DNA of 64,000 nt, from contig CAZSXU010000019.1 of assembly GCA_964610505.1 (NCBI GenBank), positions 1 to 64,000 on the forward strand. Direction: 5' to 3'. The notes beneath the pieces were generated by a model, which was not told the origin of the DNA, did not search any database, and was given only the letters and a program-made list of their open reading frames with translations. This DNA comes from CAZSXU01 sp964610505. Its GTDB lineage: Bacteria; Arandabacterota; Arandabacteria; JAGLYR01. Made by a program: the position numbers and the translations under genes. Each line of letters begins with the position of its first letter. The stretch's first letter is position 1. Positions 8,187 through 17,523 of the stretch are shown one piece after another.

Positions 8187-9311
8187 TCAATCCACCAGGG
8201 ATTCGTAGAGATCTACGGTCCGACGGATCATGGTGTTGCGATCAAACTCCGAGACTACTCGTTCACGGCCTCTTTTCCCGAGCGCTCGCGCCTTGTCGGG
8301 AAACTCCAGCAACTCCACGATGGCCTCGGCGGCGGCCTCGCTCGCTCCGGGTTCCACGAGTCTTCCCGTCTCTCCGTCGCGAATGATTTCGGAAAGCCCG
8401 TGCACATTCGTCGCCACGACGGGTCGCTCCATGGCCAGCGCTTCCAGAAGCGCGAAAGGCATTCCCTCCTGCCTCGACGTGAACACCACCACGTCGATCG
8501 CTTGAAGGATGGCCGGAACATCGTCCCGGTACCCTAGGAAGCGCACTGCGGATGCAAGCCCCCGCTCGCCCGCGGCCCGCTGGAGATCGTCCTTCAGGCC
8601 GCCCTCCCCGATGATGAGGAAGCGAGCAGCGGGAACCGCCCGGCTCACCCGTTCGGCCGCCTCCAGGAACATAGCGTGTCCCTTCTGTGGATCCAGCCGC
8701 CCGATGATGGCCACGGCCTTCTCCTCGCCGGTAAGACCCAGCGCTTCTCTGGCTCCCTCGCGATCCCCGTTTGGGTTGTAGACGGACAGATCGACGCCGT
8801 TGTACACGCGATGCACCCCGGGGCCCCGAATGCCATGGATCCTCTCCAGACACGTGACGTTGGTGTCCGACACCGTAATGACCAGATCGACAGAGGACCG
8901 GCTCAGACGTTTGGCCATCTGACAACGCCACGGTCCCTTGAACATGGGAAGGTGTTCCGTTGTCACGACACGCACCCCGGCCATTTTCGCCAGGACGGCG
9001 ATCGACCCCATTCGTCCGTCATAGGGCCCCGGCAGATTCAAGTGAAACACGTCCGCACCTGAGTCCCGCAGATACCTGTACACCGACATCCAGTGGGCGG
9101 GGTTCGGGAAGCACGGCTCGGGGGGTTCAAAGACCTGAACTCCGCTCTCCAGGAGCGGCCGCCGCAGCGGGTCCAGAGTGTCCAGTGGACGGAGAATCAC
9201 CCGAACATCGAACCGCTCGCGCGGCAGGCCCGTTGCGAGCACATTCAGATAGTACTCCGCGCCGCCGTAGCATGGGGCATCCGAGTAATAGATGATTCTG
9301 ATCCGACTCAC
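8187..9311 (-). CDS. glycosyltransferase family 4
   Basis: A 374-residue GT4 starting at SRIRIIYYSDAPCYGGAEYY, with the GGAE loop. The donor domain has VAIIGRLDPQKGHAMFLEAA and EGMPFALLEALAMERPVVAT (E-x7-E). GTG at 9311 is preferred for agreement with the family N-terminus and the GGAGAG before it. An in-frame GTG at 9383 directly follows the acetyltransferase stop and would add 24 residues rich in G, R and E. It belongs to the polysaccharide operon. Linkage and sugar cannot be read. Confidence 0.87.
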   Translation of the reverse strand: MSRIRIIYYSDAPCYGGAEYYLNVLATGLPRERFDVRVILRPLDTLDPLRRPLLESGVQVFEPPEPCFPNPAHWMSVYRYLRDSGADVFHLNLPGPYDGRMGSIAVLAKMAGVRVVTTEHLPMFKGPWRCQMAKRLSRSSVDLVITVSDTNVTCLERIHGIRGPGVHRVYNGVDLSVYNPNGDREGAREALGLTGEEKAVAIIGRLDPQKGHAMFLEAAERVSRAVPAARFLIIGEGGLKDDLQRAAGERGLASAVRFLGYRDDVPAILQAIDVVVFTSRQEGMPFALLEALAMERPVVATNVHGLSEIIRDGETGRLVEPGASEAAAEAIVELLEFPDKARALGKRGRERVVSEFDRNTMIRRTVDLYESLVD

Positions 9312-9383
9312 TCTCTCCGACTCTCTTTCCCGCCAGGGACGCCCGCCCGCGCATCCGTACCCCGTGCGCCCGGGTTCCCTCAC

Positions 9384-10013
9384 CTATTTGTAGGGCTTAT
9401 CCGTGATCCCTTTCGTGCACTCCAACTCCGAAGCCGGACGAATCGCCCGAGCAGGGCTGCCGAACGCCACCATTCCATCGGGAATGTCGCGCGTGACCAC
9501 CGACCCCGAGCCGATCACGGCCCGCTCGCCGATTGTCACAAACGGTAAAACGGTAACATTCACTCCCAGCTGCGCCCCGCGTTTGATCGTCGGTCCCCTC
9601 ATGCATTCCCTGGAGTGCGGGCACCCCGGGTGTAGATCGTTCGCGATCGTTACGCCCGGCGCCATGAACACCTCGTCTTCCAGAATCGTAAATTGCGCCA
9701 CGTAAATGTTGCAATGGATCTTCACTCCACGGCCGATCACGCACCCGTAGTCGATGACCGTGTTGTTCCATATGCTCACGTGGTCGCCGATCCTGTTTTC
9801 CTCACGGATGACCACATTGTGCCCCGTCTCAAAGTCGTCGCCGATGATGGTTCCGCCGTAGATGATGGTTCCGGCCCGAATCTGCGCGTTGGACCCGATT
9901 TCCAGATCGGTATTGGCGATGCTCCGCCCCGGGACGTATCCCAGGATCACACCATCATCCGCACGGAGGTTGGGCCCGATCCTCTTTGCAACGACTCCGA
10001 TTGAGTCCGTCAT
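9384..10013 (-). CDS. left-handed beta-helix acyltransferase, WbpD/WlbB-like N-acetyltransferase
   Basis: A 209-residue protein made largely of hexapeptide repeats (IGDHVSIWNNTVIDYGCVIG and similar), ending in VVTRDIPDGMVAFGSPAR. This is the left-handed beta-helix of acetyl-CoA-dependent sugar acetyltransferases. The HPGCPHSREC segment with GPTIKRGAQLGVNV resembles WbpD/WlbB, which N-acetylates the 3-amino group of UDP-2-acetamido-3-amino-glucuronate. The neighbours support that: a Gfo/Idh oxidoreductase directly upstream and a DegT aminotransferase two genes further. GGAGAG precedes the ATG. A different amino-sugar acceptor is possible. Confidence 0.85.
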   Translation of the reverse strand: MTDSIGVVAKRIGPNLRADDGVILGYVPGRSIANTDLEIGSNAQIRAGTIIYGGTIIGDDFETGHNVVIREENRIGDHVSIWNNTVIDYGCVIGRGVKIHCNIYVAQFTILEDEVFMAPGVTIANDLHPGCPHSRECMRGPTIKRGAQLGVNVTVLPFVTIGERAVIGSGSVVTRDIPDGMVAFGSPARAIRPASELECTKGITDKPYK

Positions 10014-10049
10014 TCTGCTCTCCTTCCCGGCCCGCTCAATCCGCCTGCG

Positions 10050-11084
10050 CTACAGCCGCACCGGGCCGCCGCCCTGCCTCAGTGAAACGTTAGCCGCTTC
10101 GATGGCCCGAACCACGGCAAGGGCCTCCGCGGCGCCGCTCCTGGGCGCGATTCCGTTCCGTACGCATTCCACGAAATGCCCACACTCCACCTTGAGCGGC
10201 TCGCTGTCGTCCAGCCGCGGAACAAAAATGTCCCCGAAGCGGTAGGATAGATGGAATTCGCCGAAACTGTCGTAGTGCGGCTGAACGCTGACGCCCTTGT
10301 CGTAGACCCGAATCTTCTCGAGCGTCACCACATCATCGTAGACCAGCATCTTCTTGCTGCCCACCACGGTCGTCCGGCGGATCTTGCACGGGTCCAGCCA
10401 GCTCACGTGTACGTGCGCGAGGACTCCGTTGGGGTAGTCCAGCGTCATGAACGCCACGTCCTCGACGGTCTTCTGGATGTAGGCCGCCCCGCGAGTCGCC
10501 ACCGACAGCGGCTGACTGTCCAGAATGTAGTTCATGATCGACACGTCGTGGGGCGCCAGGTCCCAGAGGACGTTGATGTCTTCTTGAAACAATCCAAGGT
10601 TGACGCGCGCCGTTCCGATGTAGAAAATCTCGCCCAACTCATCCGCACGAATGAGCTCCTTGATCTTGTTCACGGCAGCCGTGTAGACAAACGTATGACC
10701 CGCCATCAGCGTTCGGTTGGTCTTGTCTGCCAGTTCAACCAGCTCCTCCGCTTCGCGAACGCTGCGCGTGAGCGGCTTCTCCACGAGTACGTGTTTCCCG
10801 GCCTCCAGACATCGCTTGGCCAGCGGATAGTGACTTCCGACCGGCGTCGCGATGCAGACGGCATCCAGATCGCCATCGTCCAGCAGATCCTCGAATCTCG
10901 TCGTCGTTTTCACGAACGGATAAAGCGATTGCACGTGCTTCAACCGTTCTTCTCTCAAATCGCAGATGATGGGCACCATCGAACCGGGGATCTGAGAGAA
11001 GTTCCTCACCAGATTGGGCCCCCAGTAGCCGCAGCCCACGACCCCGACTCTGAGCACATCCGCTTCCTTCTTCACTTCACTCAC
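10050..11084 (-). CDS. Gfo/Idh/MocA oxidoreductase, WlbA/WbpB-like
   Basis: A 344-residue NAD(P)-dependent sugar oxidoreductase. The Rossmann glycine motif is VGVVGCGYWGPN (residues 13-24). VEKPLTR near residue 97 is the conserved EKP motif of the family. The family oxidises hydroxyls of sugars and nucleotide sugars. Beside an aminotransferase and an acetyltransferase, the 3-dehydrogenase of UDP-GlcNAc-uronate (WlbA/WbpB) is the best guess. The start is GTG immediately after the TAG of the upstream phosphoglycosyltransferase (TAGGTG). The 6-dehydrogenase that would make the uronate substrate is not in the window. Confidence 0.87.
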   Translation of the reverse strand: MSEVKKEADVLRVGVVGCGYWGPNLVRNFSQIPGSMVPIICDLREERLKHVQSLYPFVKTTTRFEDLLDDGDLDAVCIATPVGSHYPLAKRCLEAGKHVLVEKPLTRSVREAEELVELADKTNRTLMAGHTFVYTAAVNKIKELIRADELGEIFYIGTARVNLGLFQEDINVLWDLAPHDVSIMNYILDSQPLSVATRGAAYIQKTVEDVAFMTLDYPNGVLAHVHVSWLDPCKIRRTTVVGSKKMLVYDDVVTLEKIRVYDKGVSVQPHYDSFGEFHLSYRFGDIFVPRLDDSEPLKVECGHFVECVRNGIAPRSGAAEALAVVRAIEAANVSLRQGGGPVRL

Positions 11085-12578
11085 CTAATACGCCCCCTTC
11101 CCAAGCAAAACGACAGGTATCGTTCTGATCAGAATCTCCAGGTCCGTCAACAGCGACCAATGATCAATGTAGTATAAGTCCAGCAGGACCATCTCATCGA
11201 AAGGCACGCTCGATCGCCCGCTGACCTGCCACAGCCCGGTGAGTCCCGGCTTCGCCTCAAGCCGCTTCTTGTGCCACTCCCGGTAGTACTGAAGCTCGTA
11301 GACAATAGGCGGACGCGGGCCGACGAGGCTCATCTCCCCCTTCACCACATTGATCAGCTGGGGGAGCTCGTCCAACGACGTTCTTCTCAGGACACGACCG
11401 AAAGCCGTCACTCTCGGATCATCGGTCAACTTGAACACCGGACGGTCTCCGTACTTGTCCCGAATGTTCATTTCCTTTCCGCCGATAAAGTTCGTCGCGT
11501 ATTGTCGGTGCACGCTGTCATCCGAGTCATGTCGCATGGTTCGGAATTTGTACAGTTCGAATCCGTTTCCCTGCTTGCCCGCCCGGATTTGCCTGAACAG
11601 GACGGGCCCCGGTGAAAGCACCTTGATCAGCAACGCGATCAGTCCGAACAGCGGCGCAAAGATGACGAGCAAGAAAGCCGATGCAACGACGTCCATCCAC
11701 CGCTTGACCACCAGTCCAAACCCGCGAAACGAGCTCTCGCGAAGCGCGATGGTAGGGATGCCGTCGACCATCTCGACGGTCGTGTCCGACGCCAACGCGT
11801 GAAATGCATCCCCCACCAGTTTTACCGGAATGCCCGCCCTCATGCAGCGGGACATCATTTCCAGCGTTGCGTTCTGATCGAGCGACGGAATGGCGACGGA
11901 GATCTGGTCGACATCGTACATCTCCACCATCGACTTCACGCTGTCGATCGACCCCAGGACGGGAACTCCCGCAACCGTACTGCCCGCCTTCTTCGGATCA
12001 TCGTCAAGAAACCCGACAATCCTGACTCCGAAATTCCGCCGATCGCTCAGCTGCTCGGCAAACGTCCTACCGGCCTCTCCGGCGCCGACGACCAGCAACC
12101 GTGTCTGGGCGGGAGCCGTTCGGAGGAAGTTGAGGTAAATGCGCCGGACTACGAGGACCCGAAGCGCCCCCACCAGAACCAAGGCGTTTATCCATGCAAA
12201 ACCAAGAACCAGGCGCCGCTCGATGAAATACTCCGTCTTTGTGAGAAACGCGGCAAAAAGCAGCAACAACACACCGAGGCTGACGGATTTAACAATCGCC
12301 GCCAGCTGGTTGATGATCGTTCGAAGCTTGGCCTCGTGGTAGAGCCGATTCGTTCGGAAGAGCGCCAACCAGATCAGGGATATGATCGCGGCGGCCAACA
12401 GGTGATAGGCCGCCAGCGGTACGGGAGGACCGTACCACCCGGAACCAAGTCGCATCCAGTAGGCCAGGACCAGCGAGGCGAAGACGGCAAGGAAGTCGCC
12501 GGCCACGAGAACCTCAAGAAACGGAAATGGTTTCCGTTCGCGCTGGATCTGTCTTGGGTTGGCTTTCAGCGTCACCAT
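11085..12578 (-). CDS. polyprenyl glycosylphosphotransferase (sugar transferase)
   Basis: A 497-residue initiating phosphoglycosyltransferase of the WbaP/WcaJ type. It moves a sugar-1-phosphate to undecaprenyl phosphate to start the repeat unit. About four or five N-terminal membrane segments are followed by a Rossmann-like domain (VVGAGEAGRTF, about 160) and a C-terminal catalytic domain from about 290: KRWMDVVASAFLLVIFAPLF, YKFRTM, RTSLDELPQLINV, SLVGPRP. The catalytic Asp-Glu pair is in LDELPQ. The length is typical. It is the second such enzyme in the operon (see 27943-28647), so two lipid-linked glycans or two starts are possible. Confidence 0.93.
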   Translation of the reverse strand: MVTLKANPRQIQRERKPFPFLEVLVAGDFLAVFASLVLAYWMRLGSGWYGPPVPLAAYHLLAAAIISLIWLALFRTNRLYHEAKLRTIINQLAAIVKSVSLGVLLLLFAAFLTKTEYFIERRLVLGFAWINALVLVGALRVLVVRRIYLNFLRTAPAQTRLLVVGAGEAGRTFAEQLSDRRNFGVRIVGFLDDDPKKAGSTVAGVPVLGSIDSVKSMVEMYDVDQISVAIPSLDQNATLEMMSRCMRAGIPVKLVGDAFHALASDTTVEMVDGIPTIALRESSFRGFGLVVKRWMDVVASAFLLVIFAPLFGLIALLIKVLSPGPVLFRQIRAGKQGNGFELYKFRTMRHDSDDSVHRQYATNFIGGKEMNIRDKYGDRPVFKLTDDPRVTAFGRVLRRTSLDELPQLINVVKGEMSLVGPRPPIVYELQYYREWHKKRLEAKPGLTGLWQVSGRSSVPFDEMVLLDLYYIDHWSLLTDLEILIRTIPVVLLGKGAY

Positions 12579-12598
12579 TCGACCCTCGCCTCCCTGAC

Positions 12599-13699
12599 TC
12601 AGTCCAACGACCCCAGAAGGGCGTCACACACGGCATCCACCTGGGCGTCCGTCAGCTCTGCGAACATAGGCAGAGACATCACCTCCCGCCCGCACGCCTC
12701 GCTGACGGGATGACTCCCTGTGGGGACACCCAGGTACGTATACGCCGGGTGTTCATGAATCGCTCGATCATAGTGGATGCCCGCGCCGATTCCCTTTTCC
12801 TTCAGGGAAGCCATCACCTTCGACCGATTCTTCACCCTCACCACGAAGAGGTGATAGATGTGTTCCACATCTCCAACGGTTTCGGGCACCACGAGAGAAG
12901 CCCCCGCAAGACGGTGACGATAATGGTCCGCGTGCGCCCTGCGCGCAGCGTTCCAGCTGTCCAGATACCCGAGCTTGACCTCCAGAATGGCCGCTTGCAT
13001 GGTGTCGAGCCGTTCATTGAATCCTTCAAGCTCATGCTCGGATTTCTCGTTGCGCCCGTGGTTGTATAACAGTGTGAGCGTTCGAAGAACACCTGCGTCA
13101 TTCGTCGTCACGAGACCGCCATCCCCGTATGCGCCCAAGTTCTTCCCGGGGTAGAAGCTGAAACAACCCGCATCACCGAAAGCCCCCACGCGCTGACCCT
13201 TGTATCGGGCGCCATGGCTCTGGGCGCAGTCCTCGACCACCTTGATCCCATGTTTCTTCGCCAGCGCACAGATAGGGTCCATGTCCGCAGGATGACCGTA
13301 CAGATGGACCGGAATGATTCCCCACGTGTTCTCCGTGATTCGATCCTCGATCTGCGACACGTCGATCGTGTACGTCTTCGGGTCTGCATCAACGAGAACC
13401 ACCTTCCCGCGGGCATGGGTCACGGCTTCGGATGTGGCCAGGAAGGTGTTGGCCGGAAGAATCACTTCCTGACCGGGTTTGAGACCGAGGGCGATCAGTG
13501 CCAGATGGATCGCCGCCGTCCCCGAGTTCATTCCCAGGGCATACCGGGCACCGCAGTAGTCGGCAAATGCGCGCTCGAACCTTTCCACGCGCTCTCCACC
13601 GACGAACCGGGTGCTCTCCAGGATCTCCGCGATGGCTTGATCGACCTCCGGTTTGATCTGCTCATACTGCAGTTTCAGATTCAGGAAAGGGACTTCCAC
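12599..13699 (-). CDS. DegT/DnrJ/EryC1/StrS aminotransferase, WbpE/WlbC-like
   Basis: A 366-residue PLP-dependent sugar aminotransferase. The PLP lysine is in FYPGKNLGAYGDGG, with the SFYP- and GDGG-type motifs. NSGTAAIHLALIALG and PANTFLATSEAV are the N-terminal family blocks. VEDCAQSHGA holds the Asp that pairs with the PLP pyridine. The family transfers an amino group from glutamate to a keto-sugar nucleotide. With the Gfo/Idh and LbH genes it would form a 2,3-diacetamido-uronate pathway like WbpB-E-D. The start is GTG with GGAGGG just upstream. Confidence 0.92.
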   Translation of the reverse strand: MEVPFLNLKLQYEQIKPEVDQAIAEILESTRFVGGERVERFERAFADYCGARYALGMNSGTAAIHLALIALGLKPGQEVILPANTFLATSEAVTHARGKVVLVDADPKTYTIDVSQIEDRITENTWGIIPVHLYGHPADMDPICALAKKHGIKVVEDCAQSHGARYKGQRVGAFGDAGCFSFYPGKNLGAYGDGGLVTTNDAGVLRTLTLLYNHGRNEKSEHELEGFNERLDTMQAAILEVKLGYLDSWNAARRAHADHYRHRLAGASLVVPETVGDVEHIYHLFVVRVKNRSKVMASLKEKGIGAGIHYDRAIHEHPAYTYLGVPTGSHPVSEACGREVMSLPMFAELTDAQVDAVCDALLGSLD

Positions 13700-13721
13700 C
13701 TTGCCCTCCTATACGTTTGCG

Positions 13722-15200
13722 TCATCTCTCACTCATGCGACCCGGAAATCGGGCCTCTGTCGTTGACACTTGAGGCGGCGGTTCGGAATCCTCTTTCAGC
13801 ACCATGCGGCTCAGCACAAGCAGGATTCCGAACGTTGTCCAGATGATGTGATGATAAAGACGGACAACCATATAATCGTCTACGAGTTCGTGCAGTGCAA
13901 ATACCACAAACATCGTATGGAACACAACTAAAAATCCCCTGACCGACGTGTCTCTGATTCCTGGCCGCCGAATGGCGCGAAGGCTGTAGAAGTACAGTTT
14001 AGCCAAAAACCAAACGAACCCCGCGAGCCCCACCAGTCCGATTGTGTAGAGGTAGTACAGATACTGGCAGTGGGGATTGTTCGTTCGCGCCCCGCCAATG
14101 CCGAGATCCAGGGCTACGGCGGGCCCGTGCCCGAAAAACGGGTATTCCAGCGAGCGACTGAAAAAGAACTGATTCGTCTCCATCCTGGAGATCGAACTTC
14201 CCCTCTCCATGCTGAAGCCCTGCAACCGTTCAAACAAGTAGCCGGTTCCGAGGTACGTCAGCAACGCGCCCGCCGACACGACCAGCAGCACACCGATGAT
14301 CGCGATCGTAACGACCCAGTGTTTCAGCTTCACCTCGCCCTTACCCACCACGGCCATGTACGCAAAACCGATGGCCAACGCAAAGAGCGCGCCCCTCATG
14401 GCGGCCGAGACAAACGTCGCCAGCACCGCAAACAGGATCCCCATATAGACGAGTTTGCTGTACGCCGACCGTGACCGCATCAGCAGATGACTCACCAGAA
14501 TCGTGCTGAGCGCCATATACTGGCCGAATACGCTGTAGTTGCCGAAGGTGCCGGCCGCTCGCACGTACTTGTCGTATCGGAGTTCCTCCGGCACATAGAT
14601 GAATTGCGGGATCAACGTTCTTCCCGGAAAGAACATCTGCAGGCTCGCGACAAGGGCCGCGCCCGCGATCGATATCACGAAACACGCGATCAGGAGTTTG
14701 ATCTGCTTTTTGCTTCGGCATCCCGAGACGACGAGGTAGAAAAGCGCAATTGCCGTGAAGAACGAGCGGAGCTGAAGCTCGAGGACTTGCTGGCTCCCTC
14801 GATACCGTAAGATCGAAATCAGCATTGCGCCGACCATGATCAGCACCGGAAGGTCGACGGGCGTGCGCCGAAGGATCGGCTCCTTGCGAATCATCTGCTT
14901 CACCGCATAGACCATCACAAGTACGACGATCAACGCCTCGTTGCTCGTTGCGAAAGACATGCCCGCGGGGAATGGAAGCAGGACAATCAGCACCCCGAGC
15001 GGGAACGAAATATCGAGGCCGAGAGCCACGAGTAGAAAAATCGCCCCTCCGACCGCCTCAATGAGACGCTTGCTCGGCGATTCGACCACGATGCCCATGA
15101 CGATCCCCATGGCCGCGGCGATCGCGAACAGAAGCACCGCACGGAAGGTCTCGGTGTTCAAGTCGTCCGATCGAGGCAGTATTTTTCCTATGCTCGGCAT
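13722..15200 (-). CDS. O-antigen polymerase/ligase-like membrane protein
   Basis: A 492-residue integral membrane protein with about 12 hydrophobic segments and a large periplasmic loop near the middle, the architecture of Wzy polymerases and WaaL/O-antigen ligases. Visible features are short Arg/Gly-rich loops (RYRGSQQVLE, RAAGTFGNYSVFGQY) and FFGHGPAVALDLG near the C-terminal third. The GTFGN...FGQYMA block resembles the O-antigen ligase (Wzy_C) family. Polymerase and ligase cannot be separated by eye. With a Wzx-like flippase in the same operon, polymerase of the repeat unit is the more economical role. Confidence 0.8.
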   Translation of the reverse strand: MPSIGKILPRSDDLNTETFRAVLLFAIAAAMGIVMGIVVESPSKRLIEAVGGAIFLLVALGLDISFPLGVLIVLLPFPAGMSFATSNEALIVVLVMVYAVKQMIRKEPILRRTPVDLPVLIMVGAMLISILRYRGSQQVLELQLRSFFTAIALFYLVVSGCRSKKQIKLLIACFVISIAGAALVASLQMFFPGRTLIPQFIYVPEELRYDKYVRAAGTFGNYSVFGQYMALSTILVSHLLMRSRSAYSKLVYMGILFAVLATFVSAAMRGALFALAIGFAYMAVVGKGEVKLKHWVVTIAIIGVLLVVSAGALLTYLGTGYLFERLQGFSMERGSSISRMETNQFFFSRSLEYPFFGHGPAVALDLGIGGARTNNPHCQYLYYLYTIGLVGLAGFVWFLAKLYFYSLRAIRRPGIRDTSVRGFLVVFHTMFVVFALHELVDDYMVVRLYHHIIWTTFGILLVLSRMVLKEDSEPPPQVSTTEARFPGRMSER

Positions 15201-15209
15201 GTCCTTCCC

Positions 15210-16178
15210 TTACCGCGGAGGGTTCGGCGTGTCGGAGTCCCCAAACACAAACTCGGCGACACTCCCCTCCTCAATCCCGGCCTGCGAGAACACCGCCCCG
15301 GGCTTGCCCTTGCCGGCGCCTTCGATCTCGACTTCATCCAGCAGAAGGGCGCCCTCGCCGGCCGCAATCGCCCATTGATCTGAATGCCGAAAACGGAACA
15401 GTTCGCCCGGCCTGGCACCCGCCGGAGCCACGGAAACGGGCAGGCCCCACCAGACGATCGCCTTTTGACCCTGGACGTGCGTGAACGCCCCCGGGAACGG
15501 GTATACCAGTGCTCGGACCATGTTGTAGATGTCCTCGGCCCGTTGGCTCCAATCGATGATGCCGTCCTCCGGCTTCCGTCTGTAGAAATACGATCCCTCT
15601 TCGGTTCGGTTGGGCGACGTCGGCACGTCTCCCCGTTCGAAGTAGCCGATCACGTCTTTGAACAGATCGAATCCGGTCTCGGTGACCTTGTCGAAGAGAG
15701 TCACCGCTGTATCGTCGAGCGCAATGGGAATCGGACGCTGCGCGATGATTTCTCCGTGATCCACTTTCTCGTCGATGTAGTGAATCGTCACGCCCGTCTG
15801 CGTTTCCCCTTTGATCAAGACCCAGTTGATCGGAGATGCCCCGCGGAATTTCGGCAGGAGCGCCCCATGAAGATTGATGATGCCCAACGGCGGGATCGAG
15901 ATGATTCGCTTCCTCAGGATTTGCCGGTACGAAATGACCGCAATCAGATCGGGCTTCATGGCTTCCACACGGCCGACGACGTCCGGAGCATTGACCTTTT
16001 GGGGAGTCAGAACCGGAATCCCCTGTTGCCGGGCCAACTCCGTCAGCGACGCGTAGTAGGTCCGCTCGTTCGGATCCTCGGGAATGCCAACGACCCCCAC
16101 GACCTCATGCGGCCCCTCGATCAAGTACTCCAGGCATCTGACTGCGATGTTGTGATTGCCCATCATCAGGATTCTCAT
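15210..16178 (-). CDS. formyltransferase, methionyl-tRNA/sugar formyltransferase family
   Basis: A 322-residue protein with the formyltransferase fold. INLHGALLPKFRGASPINW carries the catalytic His and the folate-binding SPxxW region, preceded by the formyl site Asn, and YIDEKVDHGEII holds the catalytic Asp. The N-terminal MRILMMGNHN is the usual Rossmann strand. A C-terminal Fmt-like OB domain follows. Within a glycan operon and next to an ArnB-like aminotransferase, it most likely N-formylates an amino-sugar nucleotide with N10-formyl-THF rather than Met-tRNA. ATG at 16178 is chosen for family fit; ATG/GTG codons 6 and 15 nt upstream are alternatives. Confidence 0.85.
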   Translation of the reverse strand: MRILMMGNHNIAVRCLEYLIEGPHEVVGVVGIPEDPNERTYYASLTELARQQGIPVLTPQKVNAPDVVGRVEAMKPDLIAVISYRQILRKRIISIPPLGIINLHGALLPKFRGASPINWVLIKGETQTGVTIHYIDEKVDHGEIIAQRPIPIALDDTAVTLFDKVTETGFDLFKDVIGYFERGDVPTSPNRTEEGSYFYRRKPEDGIIDWSQRAEDIYNMVRALVYPFPGAFTHVQGQKAIVWWGLPVSVAPAGARPGELFRFRHSDQWAIAAGEGALLLDEVEIEGAGKGKPGAVFSQAGIEEGSVAEFVFGDSDTPNPPR

Positions 16179-16231
16179 GGTCATCGCCCCCACGTCGCTG
16201 AATTAGGTAACCGGCGCGAGCCGGTCTCCTC

Positions 16232-17437
16232 TCATTTCCGATGGCGGTCCACGACCTTGCAGACCGCGCGTATCACCGAGTCGACGTCCGATTCTCCCAT
16301 TCTGGGAAACAACGGAAGACTGATCTCCCGACTGTAGATGTCCTCAGCCACGGGGAAATCACCCTCTTCATATCCGAACGTCTCTCGGTAGTACGGTTGC
16401 AGATGAACAGGTATGAAATTAACCGTCGTTCCGATATTCTCTCTCCTGAGCGCTTCGATGAACCCGGCACGGTCGATCGTGAGCCTTTCCAGAGCGATGA
16501 GGATCGGGTACAGGTGGCGGGCGTGTTTCAATCCCGGCCGCACCTTCTGAGTTTCGATCTCTCCGAGGTCCTTGAAACCCTGATCATAGCGGCGAGCCAG
16601 CACCTCCCGCCGCTCGATGAACCCGTCCAGCTTGGCCAGCTGATGCAGCCCCAGCGAGGCCTGCAGATCACTCATGTTATACTTGAAGCCGGGCGACACG
16701 ACCTCGTAGAACCAGGACCCCTGCCGGCTGTACCGCTTCCAGGCATCTTTGCTGATGCCGTGAAGGCTCAGGATCCTCGCCCTCTCCGCGAGCTCGTCGT
16801 CGCTCGTTGCCAGCAAACCGCCCTCCCCGGTCGTCATGTTCTTGATCGCATAGAAAGAGAAACAACCCGTATCGCCCATCGTTCCCGCCGGCCGGCCGCG
16901 GTAGGAGGCCCCGATCGCGTGAGCGGCGTCCTCGAACACCTTGAGACCGTGTTCCTGAGCGATGTCCAGAATCGCCTCCATTTCACAGGGTTGGCCTCCG
17001 TAGTGCACGGGGATGATCGCCTTCGTCCTCGGCGTTACGGCCGCCCCCAGGAGATCCGGGTTCATGTTGAACGAGTCCCTCTCGACATCCACGAATACCA
17101 CTCTCGCTCGCTCGTGAAGGACCACGTTCGCCGTGGCGCAGAAGGTCAGCGGCGACGTAATCACTTCATCGCCCGGCCCGATGCCACTCCCCACGACGGA
17201 CAGGTGCAGTGCGGCCGTGCACGAGCTCAGCGCGATCGCATGCGGAACCCCGAGATAGGATCGGGCCTGTTCCTCAAACAACCTCGTCTTGGGCCCCGTT
17301 GAAATCCAGTCCGATGCCAGCGTGTCCAGCATCTCCCGGATTTCTTCCTCCCCCACCCATGCCCTGGCAAAGGGGAGGAATTCTTCCCGTACGGGCGGCT
17401 CCGCCCCCGACCTCGCCCGTTCCGTACCCTCTTTCAC
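16232..17437 (-). CDS. DegT/DnrJ/EryC1/StrS aminotransferase, ArnB-like
   Basis: A 401-residue PLP-dependent aminotransferase. SSCTAALHLSVVGSGIGPGD, SPLTFCATANVV, FEDAAHAIGA and the PLP-lysine motif FYAIKNMTTGEGG are those of the ArnB/PseC-type 4-aminotransferases. It probably aminates a 4-keto sugar nucleotide. The open frame continues upstream to a TTG at 17518, but GTG at 17437 has GGGAGG five bases before it and removes a low-complexity extension. The next gene is a formyltransferase, so a 4-formamido sugar is a reasonable product. Substrate identity is not established. Confidence 0.9.
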   Translation of the reverse strand: MKEGTERARSGAEPPVREEFLPFARAWVGEEEIREMLDTLASDWISTGPKTRLFEEQARSYLGVPHAIALSSCTAALHLSVVGSGIGPGDEVITSPLTFCATANVVLHERARVVFVDVERDSFNMNPDLLGAAVTPRTKAIIPVHYGGQPCEMEAILDIAQEHGLKVFEDAAHAIGASYRGRPAGTMGDTGCFSFYAIKNMTTGEGGLLATSDDELAERARILSLHGISKDAWKRYSRQGSWFYEVVSPGFKYNMSDLQASLGLHQLAKLDGFIERREVLARRYDQGFKDLGEIETQKVRPGLKHARHLYPILIALERLTIDRAGFIEALRRENIGTTVNFIPVHLQPYYRETFGYEEGDFPVAEDIYSREISLPLFPRMGESDVDSVIRAVCKVVDRHRK

Positions 17438-17523
17438 CTTGTCCTCCCGACTTCGGCCCCAATCCCTCATGATCGGCGAGGGGAATCCGCCCGGATCCTG
17501 GGATTCCTCGCTCTCCAATCCAA

